In this document: piece after piece, positions 52,213 through 62,729 of the stretch
Numbering within the stretch: the first letter of the stretch is position 1
Layout of the letters: every line of letters begins with the position of its first letter
NCBI GenBank assembly: GCA_963674455.1
Contig: CAVMBE010000021.1
Coordinates: 62,001 to 126,000, forward strand
Length of the DNA: 64,000 nucleotides
Origin: Lecanosticta acicola
Lineage: Eukaryota > Ascomycota > Dothideomycetes > Mycosphaerellales > Mycosphaerellaceae
Reading direction: 5' to 3'
Program-made: the position numbers and the translations under genes
The notes under the pieces: generated by a model
What the model saw: only the letters and a program-made list of their open reading frames with translations
What the model was told of the DNA's origin: nothing
Databases searched by the model: none

Positions 52213-54207
52213 ATGGCAGGCCTTGTCACATGTCAACTGCTGGCTTGGCTGACCTGGCTCTGCCTTGTGGCCGCCAAAGCGCCAGCTGACGCACTCAAGA
52301 TCACACCAGATCGCATCCCTACTCTTGTGGAAGCACACGACAAGGTCCTAGTAACCTGTACTTATGACTCTCGGCATCAAAAGTGACCCCTCGCTGATCG
52401 AAGAATGTAGTTTGCTCCCCATATGGCTATCACTGCAAGCGATTTCTGCCCGAGTTGGAGTCCACCCAACAGCTTCTCGACCGGGAGTATCCCAATCAAG
52501 ACGTGATTATCGCCCATGTGGACTGCGTCGAATTTTCCGACTATTGCTCAGATCAAGACATTCGCTCTTATCCTACATTGCGAGTGTACAAGGGCAGTGG
52601 CACCTCATTCGAGGCCTTTACAGGCCGACGGCAGCGCTACGAGTGAGGCTTCTCCCCCCCTGTGAGGATGTGGCTCCAAAACTAACTTAAACTCATCCAG
52701 AATCGTGTCATATTTGATCGACGGAATATGGCCCACCTCCACCTCTGACTCGCTGAAGGGCATCGTCAAGCCGGCCAACTGGCCCGAGTTGACACCTGCG
52801 GAGCTCGAGTCATTTGTATATTCTCATAAGAGAGTCGTAGTAATCTGTGAGTGCCACTTCCGCCGTATGCTCAATAAATGTGAATATGATGCTGATGATG
52901 CAAGTGTAGTCTGCACGCCTCAGAGCTTTCACTGCAGACAAATGTACTCCGAGATCCAAAAAGCCCAGGAACTCGTGCGAGAACACGATACCTTCTTTGC
53001 AAATATCGATTGCACGCAGTTTCACAGCTACTGTGATCATCGCAACATCCGTACCTATCCCTGGATTCATGTCTATTCCGGTGATCCGAGGACGTGGTGG
53101 ACGTTCAGAGGTCCAAAGACTAAAGACGAGTGAGCTTTCTCCCAAGAGCACAGCTCTCTTTTACGCGCCCAGCTAATAGCCTGCAGCCTCGTATCCTATT
53201 TGATCGATGGAGCCTGGCCAACTACTCCTGCAGCAGATGTTCTACGCACCTCAAGTGCAATTCCAACGCCTGGCGCCAGCGTAGACAACACTGTCTCCCT
53301 CAAAACAGACGGCTCCGAAGCCGACGTCAAGCTTGAACTACCAGGATTGCCGATAAACCTACCTACAGTTCCTGAAGACCTCAAAGCTTCGAGTTCTGTC
53401 GTCCTGCGATTCAATTTCACAGACGATGGAAAGCAAGTCATGCTCAATGGCGAAGTCCTGGCCCTGCAAGTTCCCAATCCTTCGGTACCAGCTCTCCTCA
53501 CGGCCAGACAGGTGCCTTTAGACTATGACATTCAGGACATCAACCTTACCTCTGTACACAGCCGTTGGGCTCACGGCGAGTTCAAGACAGTGGGCATCGA
53601 CTACGAAATGTATGGTCGCAGTCGAGACGATCCGAATATCTACTACTACAATTATCACCCGGAAATAGTCATCAACCTAATCGGCTGTAGCTCTCCAGAC
53701 CCAGTCTCCTACCAACCCGACTTTCTACTCGACTCTTTGGACCAGCAAGTGATCAAGATCAAATTTCACGACGTCCAAGGTAATGGTCAATCCGGCGATC
53801 CGAATCGATCATACCGCATAGAAAGCATCACGCTCCACGCGCGTAGTCAGGAAAGCGGCTACCGTCCTCGAATCAACCACCCTTCGTTCGAGCCCTACCG
53901 CGTTCCAAGACCCGACGATAGGCCCTGCAGTCGCTGGAGCTGGAGATGCGCAGACATTGGTAATCCCCCATGGTATCGTTTCATCTGGAGGCAGAATTTT
54001 GACGAATTTGGCCGCATAGGCAGTTTGAGATGGAGATGGTCGCGATGGTATACATCTATCGTGAAACCGGTCTTGGATACGGTTATACCGCCGGTCTGGA
54101 TCTGGTTTCTATTGACTGTCCTTGCAGTTTACTTTCGCCTAGGCCGACCTCTGTTTCAACTTATAGCAGATCAGCGAGAGGAAGAAAAAACAAGGTCGAA
54201 CGATTAA
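52213..54207 (+). CDS. Membrane-anchored protein with two PDI-like thioredoxin domains
   Basis: Five exons, 52213-52357, 52411-52642, 52701-52846, 52910-53129 and 53187-54207, with introns of 53, 58, 63 and 57 bp. The product is 587 aa. A signal peptide is at about 1-25 (LLAWLTWLCLVAAKAPADA). Thioredoxin-like domain 1 (about 30-140) has FCSPYGYHCKRFLPELE at the active-site position, then AHVDCVEFSDYC and SYPTLRVYKGSG. Domain 2 (about 160-275) has FCTPQSFHCRQMYSEIQ, ANIDCTQFHSYC and TYPWIHVYSGD. Each ends with a SYLIDGxWP block. The PDI motif CGHC is GYHC and SFHC here, so one Cys is lost in each, while a new Cys sits after Phe. A long C-terminal region and one TM (WIWFLLTVLAVYF) follow. It probably lies in the ER or secretory pathway. 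Confidence 0.78.
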
Positions 54208-54942
54208 TTAGTGGATTTCAATGTACTGATAAAACAACAACTGCAGCCGGGCGGACCGTGTGATGACCATCCGATACAAGTTGCGCCACATTAATGCCGC
54301 CAATTCTTCCTCGACACTAGGACATGCTTTGCCTCTGCAGCTCGGCTTTTCGAATGAGAGCTGGAGAACGACGTAGTTGGGAAATGGCTGTGTCGCTCAC
54401 GGTATCGTTAGGATCCGTGGGCATCCCACATCCTGTGATGGGCACCTCTCCGCTGCACGACAAAGCGCCTCAAGGATCCCTGTTCTTCTGTCTTGTAAGC
54501 AGTGTGAGAAGTGTGTTCATCAGCTACTTTATCATTTTTACGGCGTCGTCTTTCTTCGACCGGACGGATGTCCCCAAGATCTGACCAGTGAACAACCAGC
54601 CAGCTAGTCGCCCCTCCTCCAACTGGGAACGATCGGTCTCTAATCACGCTCGAGCAAGAAACAAACATGAGGTGCAGTACTCCCATGATCGAAATTCCAG
54701 CAAATATGCGGATCAATTGCGACCCTGCGAACCCTCGGACATTCAACCAGGAGATGGAGGGATTCAATGCCTTCTGAATCCTTCACTCGTAACTTTAGAA
54801 AAGAATATTTGGTGTTTCTGGCACTTCGGACTAGGAAAGATCCCTTCGTGACCGAATCATTTTGTTGCCGGGAGGAAAGAGGCGGGGCTTTCGGAACAAC
54901 GGTATCATCGATGCCTCCATAGGCAAACTCTCCTCGCCCATA
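54208..54942. other. Intergenic
   Basis: 735 bp downstream of the double-thioredoxin gene. Small ORFs (54324-54584, 54588-54851, 54408-54767 minus) overlap and show no family features. Confidence 0.5.
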
Positions 54943-55311
54943 TCAGGTCCTCAGCTGCTCAGACGCCACACGCACTTCGAGCAAAGGTATCATTTCCAAC
55001 ACTCTTCTGGCTCTCCGCTTCGAACAACCACCTAGACCGAATAGAGGTTTTGTTTCCCATTCGAGGTAGGCATGGACGTTGTTTTGGACTATACTGCACA
55101 AATCTCCTGCTGGTGTCGAGTCGCTCAACTTCGGGAGTCGTTCGAGGGAGGTCTCAATGGATTTGAATACTGGAAAGACGAGGTTTTTGAAGATTCGACG
55201 TTTTGAAAGAATCTTGGGCCGCGGAGGCTGAGATTGGATGGATGGGGATAGGTTCTCTTCGATGCGCTTTCTGTGAGACGAGATGCAGATCCAGTGACGG
55301 AGGAATATCAA
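54943..55311 (-). CDS. Possible small hypothetical protein
   Basis: 122-codon ORF with a protein-like composition (FKSIETSLERLPKLSDSTPA, AYLEWETKPLFGLGG, RRARRVLEMIPLLE). I recognise no family. It may be an exon of a gene whose other parts lie near 55320-55620, or a chance ORF. Confidence 0.25.
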   Translation of the reverse strand: MIFLRHWICISSHRKRIEENLSPSIQSQPPRPKILSKRRIFKNLVFPVFKSIETSLERLPKLSDSTPAGDLCSIVQNNVHAYLEWETKPLFGLGGCSKRRARRVLEMIPLLEVRVASEQLRT

Positions 55312-56282
55312 GAGGGAGAAAAAGTTGTGTGGCGATTATTGACAGAGACGTGCATGCAAAAGGTCACGCATAGGGAAGGATTGCTAGGCTCGCGAGCTTT
55401 GGGCTCTTTATGAGAATTGGAAGAGGATGCAGGGAGAGATGTTAGTGGGGGGGACGTTTGCGGAGCTATTGAGGTATGGGGGGTGTATAATTTGAGCAGA
55501 CAAGGGAGGAGGTGGAAAGGGTGGAGGCGGAGGATACTGGATTTGGTAATAGGACGGGGTTGTTAGAGGCGTGAAGATAGAAGAATACGACGGTAGAGCT
55601 TGCATTTGAAACAAACGAAGTTACAAGCCATAGAGCGGACGTTCTGTCTTCGAGTCAGCATGGTGTGCGTTATTGAGACATGAGCCCCTGCAGCTGATGT
55701 ATCCCTCAACCTGTCAATTACAAGAAGGGCAACCCCTACCGTAGGAATAGATAGACTTTCTGATTGGCTTTTGGCTCACAATCTTCGACCTATGCACTGC
55801 CGGCACCCGCCTCATCAAAACCAATGCAAGTGGATGGAGACACTGTACAGAGGCCCGAAAGCAGCGTAAATACGCGCCTATCTCGCTAGCTAGAGCGTGG
55901 GCGGTCAATAGTCCCAAATCCGATCCTTCTAACGATGACCAATGCTAATGACAATGCCAGACTAGCGAGGTACAGCACTAAGAGCTAGGGCGCATGGATG
56001 GCATATCTCTAATCGTATCTAACAGAACGTTAATAATAAGACGTAGGCATCACTGAGCACAATAGGCGATGCCAGGTCGCAGCATTTACGCCCTTCTTAA
56101 CCGTTCTAACTGTAACTAGTGTGACTAGCATGGGGTCCAAGATATACTAAGATAAATACCGACACTTACCCTCGTAGGTGTAGAGACGAAGTAGAGCATA
56201 CGAACCTGTTTGTCCATTCCGTAGCTAGGATGATTATAGAAGGAGTACGAGAGGCAGGAACATAGTCGACTAGGTAGCGATA
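55312..56282. other. Intergenic left of the TIR element
   Basis: 971 bp. The first half is ordinary; a proline-rich minus ORF at 55408-55614 is probably chance. From about 55950 the sequence becomes rich in TA with few CA/TG, like the element to the right, which suggests RIP leaking into the flank or an older relic. Confidence 0.45.
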
Positions 56283-56324
56283 GGCGGTAGCCTAAGCTTA
56301 CAAATCCGCAAAATGGTTTTGCCG
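56283..56324 (+). repeat. Left terminal inverted repeat
   Basis: 42 bp beginning GGCGGTAGCCTAAGCTTACA and ending ATGGTTTTGCCG. It matches the reverse complement of the right end except at one base (A here, G there), a TG-to-TA change of the RIP type. The four bases outside are GATA. Confidence 0.9.
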
Positions 56325-57169
56325 ACTGCCGAAGCGGCACTCGCTGTAAGTCGCGACTTACTCTACTACTACAATAACAACTTACGACGGCGACAATAAG
56401 GCTCTACGAGTGTCGCGTACCGCTATTGTCGACGTAAACGGTTAATATGAAGTTAGGCGCAGCTTTTGGCTTTATATTAAACCCGTTAATAGCGGTACGC
56501 GGCTTTATATTAATTAAAAGCTATTGTCGCGCTTATACTATTATAAGTACGAGTCTATAATATCGAACAATAAGGTAGCTACTAACAATAAGTAGGCTAT
56601 TTTATAAGAAGGCATTCTTATCTAGCGAACCTAGACCTCTTTTCCTACCTAGATCGTACTCGTAGACTCGTAAATCGACAATTTATAGTATTAATCGACT
56701 AGGAGACTCTTATATTTATCTATAGACGACTCTACGACCGATACTAGCCTAATTATTAACCTACTCCTTCGCCTCCGCCTTAGTCTACGCCCGAGAGCGC
56801 CCTAGTAGTAACTATATCGGCCCTAAGGTAAGCTATCCGAAGCCTAAAGAATAGGCAAAAGCTAATTAGCGAGTCTAGCGAGTCCTACCGTAAACTAGAG
56901 ACGTAGGATAAGACTACATTCTAGTATATCTCCGATAAGGATTAGTAGCGCTATTTAAATAATCTTAAATCTAGTAATAAGTAGGTTCGTAAGTCCGCGG
57001 CTAATAGCCTACGGCGGTTTACTTACGCTAGCGAGATAATAGAGACGGATCTAGGTATGCTTTTTCTAATTTATATAGACTCGCTACTAAAATCTAATCG
57101 ACTCGTAGGTATACTATCTTCTAAGCCTAGCGGCTATAAGTAGTACGCTATAAGAGGTCTAGATTATAT

Positions 57170-57310
57170 TATCTATAAAGGTAAGGAATATACTTAATAC
57201 GCGTTCTATAAGCGCTACGGTCGCCTAGGTTATAATAGTAAGCTCTAGAAGAAGTACGAGAAGTAGAAGGATAAGTAGAATAACTCGCTAAAGCCTAAGC
57301 CGGACTCGTA
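57170..57310 (+). pseudogene. Zinc-knuckle-like fragment in the TIR element
   Basis: On the plus strand, one frame reads RGLDYIIYKGKEYT, then FYKRYGRLGYNSKL. If the Tyr codons (TAT/TAC) are read as RIP products of TGT/TGC and CAT, the spacing fits C-x2-C-x4-H of a CCHC zinc knuckle. The final Cys position is a TAG, which cannot come from a Cys codon by one RIP change, so the match is incomplete. It lies on the opposite strand from the integrase relic. Confidence 0.4.
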
Positions 57311-60300
57311 GGCTACTATAGGTAATTCTAGGGCTACTATAGGTAACTCTAGGGCTGAGATAGGCGACTCGTAGAAGCCTACGAGTCTTTAAACCAAGAT
57401 TACTAGGCTTAAGGAGGGTTTAGGGTTTGCCTATAAGCGTATTAATAATCTAGAGGCTAAGCTCTACTATATAATAGACTTTATTACGTAGCTACCGGGT
57501 AGCGAGTAGTTCGTAGCTAAATATAAGGGCAAATATACTTAGTAGATAGTATAGATTAATTCTAGCCTACGAGTTATAGCGAGTATAGCTAATTTTAGCC
57601 TACGATTCCGTACGAGTCGGGTAGCTTAGGATATATAGAATCTTAGAGCGATTAAATCGCCTACGAATCTAGCAATTTTAGGCCTACGAGTCGGGCAAAT
57701 TATAATACTACGAATCTTAGAGATCGTAGAATCCCTAAATCGCCCGCGAGTCTACCTAATTTTAGCCTACGAGTCGGGAGAATGTTAATATTAGAGATCT
57801 CTAAGCCTTTAATCGTTATTATATTTATACTATTAACCCTATACGCCCTTCTATCCTTTTAAAGCCTCGCTACTAACTCGCTACCGACTCGCTATAGCTT
57901 CTTTAACGCCCTTATAACCCTTTAAAACTCCGGAATCCTTATATACTCCTTCCTTAGCTTCTTATTCCTTATTGCCTCCGCTAGTACACTCGTAGTACTC
58001 GCTAGTCCGCTCGGGGGCGTACTCGTAGGCTCCGCTAGTACACTCGTAGCCTTAGTATCCTTAGGTAAGCTAGTAACCTACCTATCGCCCTAAATCTCCG
58101 TCGCTACCGGCGACTCGCTAGCGACTCGCTCTACTAAATCCGTAGGAGTAATCTCTGTTCCTTCTTTAATAGTACTTAAATCTATAGGCTCCTTCTTTAT
58201 TACTATACGTGCCTCCTACTTTACTACTAGCTTGCTTTTAGGCACTCGTACGTACGTAGGCTCGTCGTCGTCGTTATTATTAGTAAGGTTAATAATATCG
58301 ATAGGGTTATAGGCGCTTAATCCCTAGGCACCGGATATAGACGAAGGAGTAGATCGATAGGGTAATTCGCGACTCGCTTAACGTTTGTAACCAACTAGCG
58401 GACTAGTAGAGGCCTCTTTCTCGGTAGATTAGGCACTCGTAGAGGGACTCGTAGGCTAGCGGAATTTAGCTAGTTTATTAGGGCTAGTAGAAGGCACTGC
58501 TTTAGATTCGCTAGTACTCGCTACTACACTCGCTACTACACTCGCTACTACCTCCTTAGCTATCTTTCTTTCAGCTTTAGTACTAGGCCTCCAACCTAGA
58601 CGCCTACTACGATAGCGCCTATTAAGGCTCTTTATTAGATCCGGATCTAAAGAGGAGCTGTCGTCGGTAGACTCGCTAGACTCGCCGTAGTCCTTCGGAA
58701 GCCTATTCTACCGCTTATCTTTAGCTACAAGGACAGCGACCCTAATATCTACCTCCTTTCGCGTAGGATTTGCCTAGTACCTACGCTTAAATAGTAGCAA
58801 TTGCTCGTTAAGGTCGTCTTTGTCTCTACTGTTCGAGCTTAGTATAATTAAGAGCTTCTACTCTTTGTCGTACCGGGTATATATAAACGGACGTTTGTAG
58901 TACTATAGGCCGGTGACCTTCTTAACCTTAATATAGCTAGCGTATAAAGCCTAGTAGTAAAGCCAGTTACGAGTACGCGGCGAGTCGAGTAGTAGGGCCT
59001 TAAAGTCGCTCTAGTAGCCTACGATAGACTAGTAATCGACTAGCTCTAGATTATCTCTAACCGTCCACCTCTACTAGCCTTCCTTCTTAACTACATTAAC
59101 TACTACTTTGCTTATATACACTATAACGTAAAGCTTAGGGCCCTTTAGTACTTTCTTCGGTCTACTACCCTTGTTCTACGACTACGAGTCGGCCTACGAG
59201 TCGTCTCGTAGCTCGGTACTACTACTACTACCCGCCTTAAGTCGATTCGTAGCGATTAGCGTGCTCCTATATAGACTCGCTTTACTAGTACGAGGACCTT
59301 ATACCTCTCCGGATAACGGATTAATATCTATATTACTAAGCGGGCGGATATGCTACTTCTTATTAGCGGCTAAAACGGCATTAGTACGGCTAAATAAGCT
59401 TTTAGCGAGTCTAGTAAAGCTACTATAGCCCTTTATAGACGCGGGCTCCTTCCGCTATAGAGTAGGGGAATCGATCGGATCCGGTACTAGTATTAAGGAA
59501 GGGCCTACAGTCGACTCGCGGCGACTCGCTATATTAGTGTCTACTATAGTAAAGAACGGGTTCCTAAGGCCGCATTTACTATAGCGGGGCTTATCGCTAT
59601 ACTCTTTAGTATAATTAAGAGTATAATCTACCTTATTAGATATATAGAAGTCTTCCTAGAAGTTAGTAGAAGAAGCTATAATAGACGTATATAGAAAGAT
59701 AAGACGTAGTATTAAGGAATGTAACGTTACGAGTCTACTACGAGTATATACGAAGCTTTATAGAGGCTCCCTAGTAGTAGTAAAGACGGTTCTCGTACGA
59801 TTAGACGGCTCGAGGCTATTTAAGCGAGTCGGCGCGATATACTTAGCGAGTCGTCTACTAGTATCTAGGTACTACTTAGCTACTCCTCGGAGGTACTAAT
59901 AAGCGTGTATATAAAGCTTCTTAGGCCTATTACCGAATCCGGGTTCGCTACCTTTAAAGGTTAACGGGTAGCTAGCGAGTACGAGCTGTTCGTTTACCTA
60001 TTATAGAGTTGTCGGAGGCAGGTATAAGCTAAGGTCTATATATAGCGAGGCGTAGTTAGCGTAGGAGTAAGAGAGGGGTAACTCTATAGGCGGGTAGCTA
60101 GAGCTGCGAGTGACTACGAGTACAGCTAAATTGGCTACGAGTACGGTCCAATTTCGAGCTACTTACCTAGTACTAATATAGAAAGCTCTTTAATTACCCG
60201 CGGAGCTTACTATAGCCGTCTATCCGGTTTATCTACTACTTAAGAGTAGTACTCGCTAGACTCTTAGGGTTAATTAGATGCCTACGCTAGGTAGTGTCCT

Positions 60301-60419
60301 CGAGCTCTAGATACTCGTAGAGCAAATCCGGTATACTACTAATATAGCTCTTAAGGTTTTGTACTCGTACCGGGTACCGATTCTACTCTAAGACAAAGTA
60401 ACTAACTATATAGCGCATA

Positions 60420-61010
60420 ATTAGAGTATAGATTACGAGGAAGGCGAGTCGATTAGATAGCTTAGCGGCCTCGAAAAGGTGTAGGTTAATATACTAGTTA
60501 AATAGGTCTCTCTAGCGATTTATAGCTAATTTAGCTATCTCGCCCTACTAGTACTTAATAGTCTAATTGCCTTTACTCGTAGTGTATAAGAAGGCCTTAA
60601 CAAAGTCGATATTACGGCCCTCGATAAGCTCTCGAAGCCGTAGATAGGCGTCTACTAGTATAGGTGTCTCGACACCTTAATTAGAGCGGACTCGCTAAGG
60701 GACTCGCTAGATATAGTTAATTATAGTATAGTACTACGAAAACACTAAGTACTTTGTCTTTACTATTAGGCTAACGTAGAACTAGATAATCCGGCGTAAG
60801 TAGACGTTAATATAGGCGTAAATCTAAATGCCGAATTGCTCGATTTTGTAGAAGGCATTAATTAACTAGACGTAGTTAGGCCTATTAGCTTTTAGTCGTA
60901 CGTACCGTAGCCTATTCGGATAGCGATTACGTAGTTCGCGAAGCTTATATAGTAGAGCGTTAATTTGCCGTGAAATCCGGTAGATACGGTCCCTAGTAGG
61001 CATTAGTATA
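60420..61010 (-). pseudogene. Integrase-core-like transposase relic
   Basis: Reading the minus strand and ignoring TAG stops gives one long coherent frame. It has helical RDRIYRISRQINALLYKLRE, then RPNYV followed by a stop where Trp is expected, then INAFYKIEQFGI. IYAYINVYLRRII, VETPILVDAYLRLRELIEG and FLYTTSKGN follow. This order resembles the putative integrase core domain found in many fungal genomes. In that domain one expects an Asp after the first strand (here Asn in LINAFYK), a second acidic residue near RSD-GVETP (here RSN), and a Glu before WW. Two positions have changed in the way RIP changes them (GAT to AAT). More than ten stops are present in this part. Confidence 0.6.
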
Positions 61011-61651
61011 GTAAGAAGAGGGCTACGAGTCGGCTACGAGTCGATTCCCTACCTACCTATAATATACTAGTAGGTTCTTAACTCTCGTACGAGCTTACGA
61101 TAGCTAAAGTCTTAGGTTTGCCTATTAATTAGTACTACTCGAAGCACCTTATCGACGTAGGTAGTAGCTACTTCTAATTCCTCGTGTTCTAGTCGACGCT
61201 TAAGGCCGTAAGTACGGCGGAGCTCTTAATACTACCTTAAAGAGATGTTATAGCTATTAAGCCGTAGTATAGTATAGCTCTTCTTGTCGCTAATAGTATA
61301 CAGCTAGAATAGCTCGGTAATCCGCTTAATTAGTACTACGTTACTACTATAGTTAATTCGAGGGCGAGTAGTCACTCCCTATCGCGATAAGTATGTCTAT
61401 AGAGTTCTAATACCGTAGCGAATGCCCTTAGTATTATGTAGGCTCTATACGACTCGCTAGTAGGTATATCTAGTATAAATCTAAAGCTTAATCTAGAGCC
61501 GATAGGGCTGTAAATCGAGGGCCTAAGGCGGTATAACGACAAAGTAGACAATAAAGGACCTAATAGATGGATTGCGAGTCGATAGCGAGTACATCAGTGC
61601 CTAACCACTGCGATTACGGTGTGTGAGAGTGTGGTGGTGCGGTAGCAAAAC

Positions 61652-61693
61652 CGGCAAAACCATTTTGCGGATTTGTAAGCTTAGGCCACCGCC
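61652..61693 (-). repeat. Right terminal inverted repeat
   Basis: 42 bp, inverted copy of the left end. The four bases outside are GATG, one transition away from GATA on the left side, so a 4-bp target-site duplication is possible. Confidence 0.9.
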
Positions 61694-62729
61694 GATGGCT
61701 CCTGACTCAGCTCGCGCAGCTCGAAATCTCTAGCGCGGGTGGCCAATGAGAAGTGTAATAGAGGTCAGGCTTGTGGTCTATAAGGTAAGGAGCTCCAGAC
61801 AACGAAACCATACAATATGAAATGTATAGAGGTCGAGATGTAGCCTCCGGACACTGTCCTAAACACAAAGCATTGAAGGCTGACTCGACCGAACCGACTT
61901 TCAGCGCTTCTGGCGGTTGCAACGACTTGTGAGTCCCAAACAGGCGGCTTACCATTATTATACTTGCATATGCCACGGACCTGCTTCCTGCCACGACTCG
62001 CTTCCCGTAAGTGAACTTCGGTGCCTAACGATCGTCCTAACGTTGCCAAGGGTACTGCGGACTGCCATAGACGACTCTGGCAACGACCCTCCACTGTTTC
62101 TTGTAGATCCCTGTGTGCTCCGGACTCAACGACCGTCCTCCGTGCCCTCAACCACCGCCGAATAACGATAGTAACTAGTAGCAACACCTAGAGACACCTG
62201 GGTATGTTCTTCGCCACGAACAAGACCACGACTTTACCGCCGCTAACACGCATCCGACTGACCAAAATCTCATGCCGCACTAGGATGTGCTGGCGTTGAC
62301 GCAGGTCGAGAAGAGCTTTCTACGATTCCCTACCACGATCAGCATTCATATAGGCGAGAAACGGTCGAAAGAATGCCTGGACCGTCTTATCCCGTGGCCA
62401 ACGCTGGGGTACGCCGTCTCATCTTTTGGCTACGAGAGCACGCCGCCGTCCAACTTTCTCTATAACTAACGCATGGAGCAACAAACCTCATACGCCCAAC
62501 AAACCTCATACGCGCAACTGTTTCATCATTCTGCTGTATAGCTCTGCATCTTCCTGCGGGATGTCGCCCATTCAGAAGGGCTGGCCTGTGGGTAGGTATG
62601 TTATATTAGGGTGGACGACCGCTGAACTTTACGAGCACCTTCCTCTGGACACCTCGCTCGACCTCTTCCACCTCTTCGTGAAGACACCAAAAGCTCTATC
62701 GTTAAAATTTCATTCTTTGCCTCGTCAAG
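61694..62729. other. Intergenic right of the TIR element
   Basis: 1.04 kb with normal base composition again. ORFs on both strands (61765-62187 minus, 61917-62165, 62426-62785) have no family features. A short direct repeat (CAACAAACCTCATACGC twice, 62478-62514) lies upstream of the peroxygenase gene. Confidence 0.5.

Larger units (their letters stand above)
56283..61693. mobile_element. 5.4-kb TIR DNA transposon, heavily RIP-mutated
   Basis: A 42-bp inverted repeat starting GGCGGT and ending TTTTGCCG bounds the element (left 56283-56324, right 61652-61693), with one mismatch. The inside is full of TA, with CA and TG strongly depleted, the mark of RIP (CpA to TpA). No ORF above 90 codons survives. 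Stops in the former frames are mostly TAG, as expected from CAG or TGG. Read through, the minus strand near 60420-61010 gives an integrase-core-like protein, and the plus strand near 57200 a zinc-knuckle-like motif. The size, TIRs and integrase-type transposase resemble Ginger-like or other integrase-derived DNA transposons rather than Fot1/pogo (about 2 kb). It is inactive. Confidence 0.78.

Noticed and set aside
59171..59428. 85-codon ORF inside the TIR element
   Set aside because: Chance open frame in RIP-mutated DNA; composition is Leu/Ser/Arg only and it matches nothing.
56283..61693. Idea that TAG-rich frames mean an alternative genetic code or a suppressor system
   Set aside because: The neighbouring genes use standard stops, and the TAG excess goes with loss of CA and TG, as RIP predicts.
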